Below are positions 12,241 to 24,052 of a stretch of DNA of 64,000 bases, in pieces. A program made the position numbers and the translations under genes. Each line of letters opens with the position of its first letter. Position 1 is the first letter of the stretch. The notes beneath the pieces were generated by a model. It did not search any database. It was given only the letters and a program-made list of their open reading frames with translations, and had not been told where the DNA came from. Source of the stretch: Musa acuminata AAA Group (taxonomy: Eukaryota; Streptophyta; Magnoliopsida; Zingiberales; Musaceae); assembly GCF_036884655.1 (NCBI RefSeq), contig NC_088339.1, positions 25,687,501 through 25,751,500 on the forward strand. The letters run 5' to 3'.

Positions 12241-13006
12241 GGAGGAGAGAGAGAGAAAGAGGGAAAGGAGACCGCATGTCGGTCGTTTCCTTCGCTCACT
12301 CACTATTTCTATTGTGATCGATGAGGCGATGATAGGGTTCGCGTTTTGGTGTCTCCCAACTATCCATACCGCGTTTCCGTTTACCCAGTCATCGGTAGAT
12401 ATTGAAGGAACGGAAGCGGTTGGTGACGTGACCCGTTAGGTCAGTTTCGTGTATTAGCCCTCGGGTAACGAAGAGTAAACGGTCGACGTGGGTGCGTTAA
12501 ATGACTGTGCGTATCATTTTCCGCCCTGTGGACGAATGCGTCGCAGCGGAGGCGGTCCGGCTTTTGACCGACGTGTGTCAGAGAGAGGGACGAGCCCGAA
12601 AACCCATTAGCTGGATTGGGTCGTTAAATTGGACCCGACTATTAGCTACAGAACCTATTTTATAGATGGAATGACGATGACGCCCCTTCCCTCGAACGAG
12701 TTGGCCGAGCCACGGAAGATACAATAACGTGGGCAGAATTGGAGATGCGGACGAGTTCGATGTTCCATTATTATTATCTTGGAGGATTAAGATTTTTTTG
12801 GCTCTTAATTAATCCCATCCATGGCACAGTCTTCTTTAATGATATGTTCCTGCATGTCCGCCGCGTACCCACGGCCGTGTCGCGTCTCCACGAGAGTCTC
12901 GACGACACCGTCCACGCCGGCCCCACTGCAATATAGAAAATCCACAGGGTGCAGTCGGAGCTTTGAAGTTGGGCGAAGCGAAGAGACTGGTAAGGGAGAG
13001 AGAGGC
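12241..13006. promoter_or_regulatory. Bidirectional promoter between RHF2A-like and universal stress protein genes
   Basis: The two genes are divergent. Within 310 bp there are four ACGTG-core sites: gacgtgac (core 12426-12430), gacgtggg (12486-12491), gacgtgtg (12571-12576) and aacgtggg (12727-12732). These match the ABRE/G-box-like consensus bound by bZIP factors. A W-box core ttgacc lies near 12565, and a TATA-like ttttatag near 12658 on the USP side. Regulation by ABA or stress is inferred from motifs alone. Confidence 0.5.
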
Positions 13007-13813
13007 ATGGAAGAGAGCCAAGCACCGGTGATGGCGGAGGGAGGTGGTGAGGATAAGAAGATGAAGGTGTTGGTGGCGGTAGAGGAGACCGAAGGGAGCT
13101 TATATGCGCTGTCATGGGCACTCGATAATCTCTTCACGTCCGCCAGCGATGTGCCGGACAAGACGGAATCGCTGGGCAGACTCGTCCTTATCCACGCGCA
13201 GCAGCCACTGCAGCACTTCATGCACCCAGTTGGACCATGCATGACTGATCCCCATCACCGTTCTTTTTCTGTTCTTTTCAGTACAAGAGAGTATCATGTT
13301 TACAGGGAGAAGTAAACTATGACCAAGAATTACATGTCTTGCCTTGTTGCAGCCGTTTATGCCACCTCGTCGGTGATAGACTCCGTGAGAAGGGCGCAAG
13401 AGCAGAACTCACGCAATTTGCTCGAGAGAGCGACGCAAGTTTGCAGAAGCAAACTAGTAAGTCATCGTCTCCGCGTTGTATCAATTACACATAGGTCGTG
13501 TACTTTATCGTCAACTGGTTTCTGCATAGGTCGAAGCGGAAATGGTCATCGTAGATGGGGATCCAAAGGAGATGATATGCCAGTTCGCGGAACAAATGCA
13601 AGCCGACCTCCTTGTGGTGGGGAGTCGCGGTCTAAGTAAGATCAGGAGGTGAGATGCTTAAAGAATGTGTTTGATGAAATGCCTCAACCAAAAAAAAACC
13701 TTTGATCCTTTGTTGGACGCAGGGCAATCCTGGGCAGCGTGAGCGACTACTGTGCTCATCACGCAACATGTCCCGTCCTTATCGTGAAGCCACCCAAGGG
13801 AAATCATCCGTAG
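13007..13813 (+). CDS. Universal stress protein A-like, ATP-binding type
   Basis: Small soluble USP-fold protein. Exons: 13007-13238, 13353-13456, 13530-13648 and 13723-13813, giving 181 aa. The frame stays open through all joins. It has the USP start KVLVAVEETEGSLYALSWAL and ends with VVGSRGLSKIRRAILGS, which fits the G-x2-G-x9-G-(S/T) ATP-phosphate motif, then VSDYCAHHATCPVLIVK. Plant members of this size bind ATP and are induced by hypoxia, drought or ABA, but the exact role here is unknown. Intron 1 has no canonical donor at the expected place: the family-consistent join after HPVGP uses GC (13239-13240). GT alternatives in the same phase (after 13250 or 13282) would insert extra residues. 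The coding start is the first ATG in good context after the leader. Confidence 0.85.
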
Positions 13814-15409
13814 CGTAGCTTGGATGATAATGGTAGATTTGGAAACGAATGGATGTATTTAGAACCTTCTGTTGTGTAGTGTGAATGATGGTGTCTTCGA
13901 GTGATCTCTTTGTAAACGGCGGATCATAGAACGCCATAAACACAAACTAATTATATTATTTTATTTTATTAGATAAGATATATTATAAATTTAATTTATT
14001 TAATTAGGTAAAATATATTATATATGTAATTAAATCAAAATTAAAATTTTAATTATGGTATAATTCATTGGAGACAATTTTGATGAAAAATATTTTGTTA
14101 ATTATCATTATAAATCGTCTGTTTTTGTTTATAAAAAATATTTAGATATTTATTTTCGATCTTCTTTAGTTAGTTCTTATGAATGATAGTTCTTGTGATT
14201 GATAAGAATAGAGAAAAAAATAATTTTTTTATAAATTAATATCGTTGTAGTTTTTGAATCTAACGCTTGTTTGTTTGCATGTTAGATAAAAAAATTTTGA
14301 ATGACATTCAAATATATATAATCTTGATTTATTTGATCCTGGTTTAAATATTATTATTTTTATATAATTATAATATAATTATAGTTTTTATGTATATAAT
14401 TATATTAGAGTATGTTATAAAAGTAAATATTTTTTATCATAAAGATATATCAGATCTATTTTATATTTAAATCTATTTATTAGTATTTTTTCTTGTGAAA
14501 ATGTGTTATTGTTGCATAATATTCGAACAATCTGTTTATGAAATATGTTATCGATTGTATAATATTTAAAGAGTATGTATATGTTGTCGATATGTTTTTT
14601 TTATCTCATCGGTGGTTGTATGTAGGTGATGTAGGGTTTCTTGTGTTTGATTAATATATTATTATTATTAATCAATTGTTAGTGATAGTATTATCGAGGG
14701 TGATGACTTTCGATGATTAACTATTTAATCGCGGGCAGTGATAGTGTACGAGTGATGTGATGGTGGTGCAATAGCTGGTGATAGTTATGTATGATTGCTT
14801 ATGTGTGTAGCAGCCCAAGCAACTAAGAAAAAAAAAATATATATATAAGGTTTTCAATCATTAAAAGAATATTTTACCCTTCCGATTCTTTTTAATTTTA
14901 GCCTGTATTTCCTTGATACTTTTGCTCTTGAAAAATTATATATTTTTACTATATATTTCAATAAAATTATACTTTTACCTTTTAAAATTTTAATATTTTT
15001 GACTTATATCGTCAACTATAAAATTAATTAATTTATTTTATTTTAATCAAATATTTTGATCAGATTTAATTCTATTTATATTTTTGACTATTTAATTGGA
15101 TTTAGATTCGATCAATCTCAGAAGTCAACTAATGTTTCACTTGTTCAATTTTATTTTTAAAAGATTTAATTGTGCTAATGTTTAGTTTATTTATGAGCTA
15201 GCATAATTAAATATGATTGATTAGTCTAATTTAAGATTTCATACGAAATTTAAAAAAACTATAAATTATAATTTTCCATTTTTTTTTCATATGATATATT
15301 CATACAATTTTTAATTATGATAATTACATTTTTATTATTATTTTATATATTTATTTAATTATTCACATGTATATGTTTAAAATTTTGAAATATTGTTTAT
15401 TTTTAAATT
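13814..15409. other. AT-rich intergenic DNA downstream of the USP gene
   Basis: The first 150 bases should contain the USP 3' UTR. Beyond about 13950 the sequence is strongly AT-rich, with no open frame of interest and no recognisable repeat ends. It runs into the 150-bp repeat array. Confidence 0.5.
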
Positions 15410-16200
15410 AATTGATATAGACATAAAAAATACATTTTTAATTTCCAAAGTTTGAAACCACTATAGTCAAAAAGTAATTATAAAAGTACTTCTTGATCTT
15501 TTTCCTCGGCTTACGATAGAACGAAAAAACCTAATTCAATTAATTGATCTAAACGTAAAAACACTCTCTGAAACTATTTTCAATTTCCAAACTTCGAAAC
15601 CATTTTAGGCAAAAAGGAATTATAAAAATGCTTCTTGATCTGTTTCTCGTTTCCCTCGACTCGTGACATAACTAAAATGTTCAATTTGATTAATTGATCT
15701 AAACACAAAAACGATTCCAAAATCATTTTTAATTTCCAAAGTTCGAAACTACTTTAGGCAAAAAAATATCACAAAAGTACTTTTCATCCGTTTCTTATTT
15801 CCCTTGGCATCTACAACAAAACGAAAAGGCCCAATTAGATTAATTGATCTAAACACAAAAATACTTTCGGAAACTATTTTCAATTTCAAACTTCGGAACC
15901 ACTTCAGGTAAAAAGGAATCATAAAAATACTTTCTAAGTCGAAACTTGTTTCTCTCAACACCTGTGACAGAACAAAAAGACTCAATTAAATTAATTGATC
16001 TAAACACAAAAACACATCTAGAAATCGTTTTCAATTTCCAAAGTTCGGAAGCACTTCAAGCAAAAAGGAATTACAAAAATACTTTTTTATTTGTTTCTCG
16101 TTTCCCACACCGCTCGTGACCGAACGAAAAGCCTCAATTGAGTTAATTGATCTAAACATAAAAACATATCTAAAATTCGTAACGACTTTAGTCTAAAAAA
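15410..16200. repeat. Tandem array of a ~150-bp unit, left block
   Basis: The landmark ttaattgatctaaac recurs at about 15541, 15690, 15840, 15990 and 16146, a spacing of about 150 bp. Other landmarks recur in the same order in each unit: aatttccaaagttcgaaacc, aggcaaaaaggaatta, tttctcgtttccctcgac and agaacgaaaaggcc. The units are diverged by substitutions and small indels. Short open frames on the minus strand repeat with the array and are not genes. Confidence 0.85.
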
Positions 16201-17375
16201 AGAAAAGATTAAGGTTTATTTTAGCGTGGACCTTTTAAGTGCTTATAGATATATCCACTCATAATAAACTATTAATATAATAATATAAATTTTAAATTTT
16301 AAAAAATTGATAATATTTGAAATTGAAAACATAAACGGACTATCTAAACAGGCTTGTGAAAGCAAGTCAAGAGACATCGGTCTTCATGGCGGAGCGCTCC
16401 CACACCTTCTACTTACCTTGTATTGCAACCTATGTCAAGAGCTACGCTAGCCTCGCTTGCCCCATCTGCTCCTATTCCTGCTGCAACGTGTTCTCCCTCT
16501 TTGCACTCTACTAACAAGAAGATGATGCACCCGCTATCGAGCAAGGGGCGGCGGGAGAGTCAAAGAACTGGAACTTGAATAGGAGAACTACCAACGGGGT
16601 GACAGCTGAAACACTAACAAGGGCGAGGACCGATGGTTGGGGGAGAACAAAGTGGTTGCTACTGTCATTATTGTTGTTATTACTAAGGTCTATGATAACG
16701 ATGAGCCACTGCTACTTGTGTCGAAGCCCACCCAAGGAGGGGGCGTGTGGTTCATCCTATAGCAAAAGCAACTAATGAGGATAAGGATGAAAAAACTTAC
16801 GGTGACAATGAGGAGATGGAGGACGTGGAACGAGAGGACGAGTCTTATGGGCTCCTTACTGCCCCTTGCGCTCGATTTGCTAGCCACATTGATAGAAGAG
16901 TCTTTCACCGACCGATATTGAGATCCAGAGTTGGTGGCGTTATTGTAAGCATGACGCCGTAGACATCCCTACTCTCACAAGAGTAGAGGCATTGAAGCTA
17001 CATGGTGGCTCTCAAGGTGAAAGCATCACCGATAGGTTTATTCGTCCCTTTCCACGCCCCGATTGATCTGGTATGATATTGGATGTGAGCCAAGGCATGA
17101 CCGGGGAGAAACTCCGGATGTTGAAGTGCGCAATATAACCAATAGTTTCCTCTTTGGATTGGTGGGACCAACTCTCCATTATGACTTTCTTGATCATCGT
17201 AGGTGCTTGTTCTCTATTACGGCCTCTACGACAAATGTCGAGACAATGCCAACACATTACCCGCTAGATCATAGAAATGCTCATTTTGAAAGAAATTAAT
17301 TAGACAATCCATCCACGTTTTCAAATCCATATATTATTATTATTATTTTTAAATCCACCTATTATGATTAGGTAG
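16201..17375. other. ~1.2-kb insertion splitting the tandem array
   Basis: The left block stops in a unit after the gactttagtctaaaaaaag region, and the right block resumes at tctcgtttccctc, the next landmark of the same unit. The intervening DNA has different composition: mixed GC, with several short open frames. The flanks gattaaggt (about 16207) and gattaggt (about 17367) might be a worn target-site duplication. No transposase, gag or reverse transcriptase motif was recognised. Confidence 0.5.
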
Positions 17376-19025
17376 CGAGTCTCGTTTCCCTCAGCCTGCG
17401 ATAGACTGAAAAGACCCAATTTGGTTAATTGATCTAAATGCAAAAACACTTTCAGATTTCCAAAGATCAAAACCATTTCAAGTAAAAACGAATTATGAAA
17501 ACACTTCCTGATTCATTTCTCGTTTCCCTTGACACTTTGATTGAAAAAAAAGGTCCAATCCAGTTAATTGATCTAAACATAAAAATACTTCCGTAAACAA
17601 TTTTGAAACTATTTACTTCCGGAAATAATTTCCAAAGTTTGAAACTATTATAGGCAAAAAGGAATTACAAAAGTACTTTCTGATCTACTTCTGAATTAAA
17701 AACGGAAAGGTCCAATTCGATTAATTGATCTAAACACAAAAACACTTTTGGAAACTACTTTCAAATTTTAAAGTTGGAAACCGCTTCAGACAAAAAGGAA
17801 TCACAAATATACTTCTGGAGTCATTTCTTGTTTCCCTCAACGCCTGTGATAGAACAAAAAGACCGAGTTGTTTTCAGTTTTGAAAGTTTGGAAGAACTTG
17901 AAGCAAAAAAAGAATCACAAAAATACTTCTTGATCGTTTCTCATTTCCATCAACCCCGTGACAAAACAAAAACGCTCATTTCAGTTAATTAATCTAAACA
18001 TAAAAACATAGCCGAAAATTGTTTTCGATTTTCAAAGTTCGAAACCACTTTAGTAAAAAAAGGAATCACAAAAACACTTCTTGATCCTTTACTTGTTTCC
18101 CACGACACGTGTTAGAACGGAAAGACCCAATTCAGTTAATTGATCTAAACACAAAAATACTTCCGGAAACTGTTTTTTAATTTTCAAAGTTCGAAACCAC
18201 TTCAGGAAAAAAAGAATTATAAAAATATTTCGAGACAGAATGAAAAGGTCCCATTCAGTTAATTGATGTAAACACAAAAACACTTTCGGAAATCATTCTT
18301 AATTTTCAAAGTTCGAAACCAGTTCATACAAAAAGGAATTACAAAAACACTTCCTGACCCGTTTCTCATTTCCCTCGACACCCGTGACAGAACGAAAAGG
18401 CCCAATTTATTAATTACTGTAAATAAAAAATACTTCCGAAAACTGTTTTCAATTTTTGAAGTTACGAAACCATTCAGGCAAAACAAATCATAAAAACACT
18501 TTTTAATCTGTTTCTCCTTTCCCTCAGCACGACAAAACGAAAAGGCCAATTCAGTTAATTGATCTAAACATAAAAACACTTTCGAAAATCGTTTCTAATT
18601 TCTAAACTTCGAAATCACTTATAGTAAAAAAGAATCACAAAAGTACTTTCTTGTTTCCCTCTACACCATGACAGAATGAAAAGGCCCAATTCGATTAATT
18701 AATCTAAACATAAAAAATATTTTTAATTTTCAAAGTTCGAAACTACTTCAGGCAAAAAAGAAATTATAAAAATATTTTATGATTCGTTTCTTAATTAATT
18801 GATCTAAGCATAAAAACACTTCCAAAATTTATTTTTAATTTTCAATGTTCGAAACCACTTCAAGCAAGAAACGAATCACACAAACATTTCCTTTATTGTT
18901 TCCTTTGCATCCGTTTCAGAACAAAAAGACCAAATTTAGTTAATAAATTGAATATAAAAACACTTTCAAAATCTGTTTTAATTTCCAAAGTTCGCAACCA
19001 CTTGAGGTAAGACGGAATCACAACA
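17376..19025. repeat. Tandem array of a ~150-bp unit, right block
   Basis: Continuation of the same repeat. The ttaattgatctaaac landmark or its variants appear near 17425, 17565, 17720, 17985, 18136, 18258, 18415, 18556, 18695, 18795 and 18940. Some units are shortened: one near 17860 lacks the landmark, and those at 18136-18258 and 18695-18795 are about 100-120 bp. The array stops near aggtaagacggaatcacaac, just before the upstream region of the FQR1-like gene. Confidence 0.85.
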
Positions 19026-19871
19026 CGTGATGAGATCGGATGGATTGGGATGGGCACAGATTGTTACAACCGGACCCGACCAGAAAAGCTGACGCCAGCA
19101 GAAGCTTTGCCAAACCAGAAAATGAACACGTTTCGTTTGCTCATAGGCTGATTCCATGTATCGCACGCAGTCCCGGCAGTCGATCCTGTCGACGGTGGTC
19201 AGTGGCATAGTAACCCCGTCGTCAAACCTTCTGGAAGGTCAACATGACAGCGGAGCGAGGAACTCCAACACTTCAAGCAAGACGGTAGTTAGAGGAAGAC
19301 CGAAGGAAGCCCGACGCGATTCGCATCTCGGAACGCCGCGGGAGGTCGTGGCGGCCCCTCCCCCATGGAAATCTTGGGGTAAGAATCGAGTTTAGAAGCC
19401 ATTTTCCGATCGATATGCATAGAATCAGCAGGATTTGTTTCCGCTTTGAAAGGATTTATATCACTGAGACCCCTTTTCTTCCATCCCGATCAAAATTCGA
19501 TTAGCTTTGTCTGAGTTGAATATCTCCTCGAAAGCGTTCTTCTTTGGTTTTTGTTTCGGTTTGCATTTTCGCTCGAGGTGAGAATTTTTCCCCGTCGACA
19601 GCTGAATCGAGTAGATTCAGTGTCTATCGGTCGAAATAAGAACATTTTACGTTCTTTTTTCTTTTCCCTGAGTAGATTTGAGGCCCTCTGTTGGATATCG
19701 ATCGGGTGTTCTCTTTTTCTAGGAGTGCTGAGGCAAATTGGATCGCTACGGGTCGAAATCTACAAGAAAAATAGAATTCTTGAACTTGGAAAGAAGCAAT
19801 TTCGTGTGATTGGAGGAAGCAATCATACAAGAACTGGAGTTCTGCTACTATTAACGAGAGATTAGGGACAA
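19026..19871 (+). promoter_or_regulatory. Upstream and leader region of the FQR1-like gene
   Basis: GC-rich from about 19190 to 19380. A possible non-coding exon ends at tcttgg|ggtaag (about 19378). The remainder to the ATG at 19872 is a T-rich leader or intron. An open frame at 19156-19395 shows no family signature and is not called. The transcription start was not determined. Confidence 0.35.
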
Positions 19872-20747
19872 ATGGGGAAAGGAGGAGGTTGCTTCCCGAG
19901 CAAGAGGCGGCAGCGAGGGCCAGGGATAGCCTCAGATAAAGCAACCACCGTTGAGAGCAACGCTCACGTCCCCGCCCAGGAGAAGACCGAAGGCAGTGCA
20001 GAGATCGTCGAACCTGCTGTACCGCCGCTGGCCGTGGAGCGCAAGCTCAAGATCTTCATCGTGTTCTACTCCATGTACGGCCACGTTGAGGCCCTCGCAA
20101 AGCAGATTAAGAAGGGGGTGGATGGCACCGAAGGTGTGGAGGGTGTCCTGTATCGTGTTGCAGAGACCCTCCCATCGGACGTCTTGGAGAAGATGCTTGC
20201 TCCTCCCAAGGATCCAGCAATTCCAGTGATAGCTGCCTCAGAGCTGGCCGACGCAGATGGGATACTGTTCGGGTTTCCGACGAGGTATGGGTGCATGGCA
20301 GCTCAGATCAAGGCATTCTTTGATTCTACTGGACAGCTATGGAGGGAGCAGAAGCTCGCAGGGAAGCCTGCCGGACTCTTCGTGAGCACTGGGACACAAG
20401 GAGGAGGGCAAGAAACCACTGCGTAAGATCATCTCTCCCATTCGTTTCTGTCTGATACACTTTGAATGTTAATCTGTGTCTAATACGATACATTTGTTTA
20501 TCATTTTACTTTGGACAGTTGGACTGCAATCACCCAATTGGCACATCATGGAATGCTCTTCGTTCCTGTTGGATACACCTTCGGAGCTGATATGTTCAAG
20601 ATGGATGAACTCAGAGGTGGTTCTCCATATGGTGCTGGTACTTTTGCTGGAGATGGCACGAGGCAACCTACCGAAGTGGAGCTCGCTCTTGCTGAGTACC
20701 AGGGGAAGTATATGGCTTCCATAGTCAAGAGACTGAATTATACATGA
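19872..20747 (+). CDS. FQR1-like NAD(P)H:quinone reductase (WrbA/flavodoxin-like)
   Basis: FMN-dependent two-electron quinone reductase of the WrbA family; plant members protect against semiquinone radicals at the plasma membrane. Two exons, 19872-20422 and 20519-20747, give 259 aa through a GT-AG intron of 96 bp in phase 2. The flavodoxin FMN loop [15 protein letters not shown] is at residues 61-75, with [20 protein letters not shown] and [20 protein letters not shown] following, and [14 protein letters not shown] near the end. The leader MGKGGGC is an acceptable N-myristoylation site with a nearby Cys, and a 55-residue variable tail precedes the fold. Both features fit the FQR1-like (about 255-275 aa) subgroup rather than the shorter FQR1. 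It is convergent with the F-box gene, with stops 345 bp apart. Confidence 0.93.
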
Positions 20748-21091
20748 TTTATCTGCTCATAATCTCTACTAGCAGACTGTGATTCCCAGACCTTTGTCGT
20801 CGTGTATTATCTGCTTTTTCTTTGTGTTTTCTGATGTAGTTATATTTTGTATTTGAATATTGTTTGTGTCCAAAAAACAGATTCATATGCTCTGTTTATT
20901 AGCTCCATGTATTCTGCCTGTGTTTTGCAGAGCACTGTTCTTGGACGTGTTTATGTGCTCGTGGTTCTTCCTCTCTGCTTCCACGGGATGAACAAAAGAT
21001 CGGAGAAGATTAATAGGTTTTATCATAGCTAAGATTCATGAAGTGTCAGATCGATCATCAACTAATCAAACTAAACACTTACTCGGAAAGT

Positions 21092-22314
21092 TCATCTCCC
21101 AAACTGCTCGAATTCCTTTGGACTTTTCCACCCGACATCAATCCAAACACGCTCGATGTTACTCTCATACAGTTCATGTAGCTTCCTCGGCATCACAAAA
21201 TCTACACTGTAACTATACCTTCGCTTCACCATGCAATAGTAGTGTATCGATCCCCTAGACGAGCCTCGCGTGGGGAAGTAGATCCTGTTGCCCATCTCCT
21301 TCGACGGAGCCATCGCCATGTGCGCCGCCCCCGCACTGATGTAGATCGTCCGGTTCCCCAACATCTCGATCTCCTCCGTGGCCCCCGCCCGGCGCAACTT
21401 GAACACCCTCACGTGCCTTCGTCGCGCACTGACGAAGACCATGTAGAGGCCTCCGTCGAACTCGGCAAGGTAATGCCGGCCGGCTTCTGTCCCCTCCGAC
21501 AACATCAGCTCCCTGGCCGCCGGCATGTCGCGGACGGACCACTTCTTGTCGGCTGCGTCGAGGGTGCCCAGCTGCCCGTCTTGGCAGAGGCAATGGAAGT
21601 GGCGGCCGCACGGCACGAGGTTCGACTTGTACTTGATCCTCGTCCCGTGGAGTCGCCACTCCGAGTCGAACGACCGCCAGGTGAAGATTCTGCAGAGGTC
21701 GTCGAGGACGACCACCACGCAGTCCCCGGACAACGGCGGCGACGAGAAGGCGGCGAGGCGAGGCGTCATGCGGGGGTGATAAGGCACGTTCGAGCGCGAT
21801 CTCGTGCCGAGGTGGAAGAAGAAGAGCTTGTCGGTGGCCCAGCGCTTGAGCAGCAGCCACCCGTCCCTGCAGTAGAGGATCTGAGATCGAGCGAGCTCGG
21901 GGAACTCGGCGTCGTAGTTGATCCTCCGGCGCGAGGAGGGATCGAACACGTTGCATGCGCCGTCGCTCCAGCGGAGCAGCATGAGGCACATCGGGCGGGC
22001 GTCGGGGTGCATGCAGGGCCGCCAGCTCCTGCACACGGAAGCGAACCGGGCGTAGTCCTTCGTCGACAGACGCATCACGATGATGTCGACGATGTCCTTG
22101 GGGAGATCAGGCCATTCCCTGTCGTCTCGAGCAGATTTTGTCGACGCCGAACTGACAGAAATGGATCGAAATCGGTGCAGCGAACGAGACAAACAACGAC
22201 AACACAAAAGCATGGCTTGCGGTCTCAAACGTACCTTGCGATTTTGCTTCTTTTTCTCCTCAGATTCTGCAGTAAGACGTCGAACTGCGGATTGCCGTGC
22301 CATTCCTTCATCAT
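21092..22314 (-). CDS. F-box protein with DUF295 domain
   Basis: Predicted SCF ubiquitin-ligase substrate receptor. The F-box is WPDLPKDIVDIIVMRLSTKD followed by ARFASVCRSWR. Downstream is a DUF295/kelch-like beta domain, including YCRDGWLLLKR, FHLGTRSRSNVPYHPR and GGLYMVFVSARRRHVRVFKL. Two models are possible. Preferred: exon 1 22314-22235 and exon 2 22151-21092, joined by an 83-bp GT-AG intron with a strong donor (caag|gtacgt), giving 379 aa. Alternatively a single open frame from ATG 22303 reads straight through the same DNA in a different upstream frame to give 403 aa. Exon 2 is GC-rich and otherwise intronless, usual for this large plant family. The substrate is unknown. Confidence 0.82.
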
Positions 22315-23268
22315 CTCAACATCAACTCCGATCAGCACAAGAGAAGGAAGACTTCTCCAGGAGATCGTTGTCTCTGTATTCAGTTTCTGATGCAAATTTG
22401 AAGTCCTTGATCTCCGTGATTTTTCAGAAGATTTAGCCAAAATTTTCGAACCGTATCTTCGATCAGAAGATGTAGCCAAGATTGTCGAAGCATACGTTCG
22501 ATTTCCGTTGGACAGATTCTATATTGATTGAAACTTTCCTCGATATATCATTCATAATCTATCATAATGTAATTGACCCTATCAACCAAATTGAGAAACA
22601 GAGGATAAAATATAAGATACATCAAAAGTGAATATCTTATTCACTTCACTGTGTCAATCGATCTGCTAATTCCTCGATCTCTAAATCTCTCTCATAATTT
22701 TCTCTATTGCAAAATTATAGGTCATATATAAGGATACTTAATTTGATTGGATTCTCAAAATCAAATCCTCCGAAATAGAAGTTGAATCTAACTTCATCAG
22801 AAATCAGAAATCAGTGGATGCTAATCTGATAAAAGGAAAGTAAATGATTGCACTTTGTTACAGCTCAATTATGTTGTCAATCTTGGTCTAGCAATTGGAT
22901 GTTTAGGATGATCTTCTGCTCATCTCTTAACTACACTGTTTTAAGATACAATCTTTCTCACAGAAATAGAATCTCATGTGACAATCTTTCTGTTGTCACA
23001 GAATATATATATATTTGTTGACAATGCTAAATATTTATCTAGCATGAGTCAACATAAACATTCAGGAACAAGTCAGAGGCATGATGAGACTAAATCAACC
23101 AAGATACCAACACATTTGACAAAATATTCTCACCAGTGGACTTTGTATTTGGTCATTGACTTTTATGGTCCTTCAGAATTATGCTATTGATCAGAAGGCT
23201 GCAGCAGTAGCTCCAACTTGGACCCACATAGTGTCTGGCCTTCAAGAGCAATGAAGACCTCAAATAGT

Positions 23269-23271
<3 letters not shown>

Positions 23272-23322
<51 letters not shown>
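23272..23322. repeat. (TA)n microsatellite
   Basis: About 25 uninterrupted TA units in intergenic DNA. Confidence 0.97.
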
Positions 23323-23325
<3 letters not shown>

Positions 23326-24018
23326 AAGCTAAATTATTTTGATGATTAGACTGAACTCAGTTTGATCAAAAAAATTAAAAATATATAATAATTCTTCTAA
23401 AAATTATCATGGGATTTCAGATTGACCTCAGAAGTGTTAAAAACAATTGAATTGTTAATCTGACAGATTGCTTGACCTTGTAAATGTAAAAATCATCTGC
23501 ATTATATCATAAAGATGGATTTTGAAGCATACATTTATACTCTGACAATATTTATATGAACTACCATTTCTCTTTCAGAAAACAATACTAAGATAATATA
23601 GGAGGGAAGCCAATTTGATTGCTTTTTATTAGAAAAAAACATAGTTTTTGTTAGAAATTTGATTGTAGTCAATTTAACTTTTAGGACTTCTGTATACAAT
23701 TTTGCCAAAAAAACTCTCTTTTGAAATTTGATAGTAGAAAATTATAAGCAAATTATAGTTCTGTTTGGAATAGATCAGAACCTATTGCTATTATGTAAAG
23801 TGAAATGGTCCCCTGAATGCAACAATTGCTTCTGTCTCACCTTTTATGAAACAAGTAATTGAATTATATTTGCATCTATTTTGAATCCTTCCAGCCATTT
23901 CATCCTTCAGCAACTACTGCTATAAAGACCACCAGCTTCATTATTGTACATTAAGTGCCTTCAATGTCAAGTTACTTATTCTCGTGAGAAAATTAACAGA
24001 CTCTGTCTCTCCTTAAAT

Positions 24019-24020
<2 letters not shown>

Positions 24021-24051
<31 letters not shown>
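24021..24051. repeat. (CT)n microsatellite
   Basis: About 15 TC/CT units, 1.1 kb upstream of the Pumilio leader. Confidence 0.97.

Positions 24052-24052
<1 letters not shown>

Noticed and set aside
15749..18579. Minus-strand frames with repeated FVFRSINLI / FLCLDQLTE motifs
   Set aside because: Translations of the 150-bp tandem unit, not a repeat protein: no continuous frame across units and no start or splice logic.
21242..22436. Plus-strand open frames of 382 and 118 aa
   Set aside because: Antisense shadows of the GC-rich F-box/DUF295 exon; no domain.
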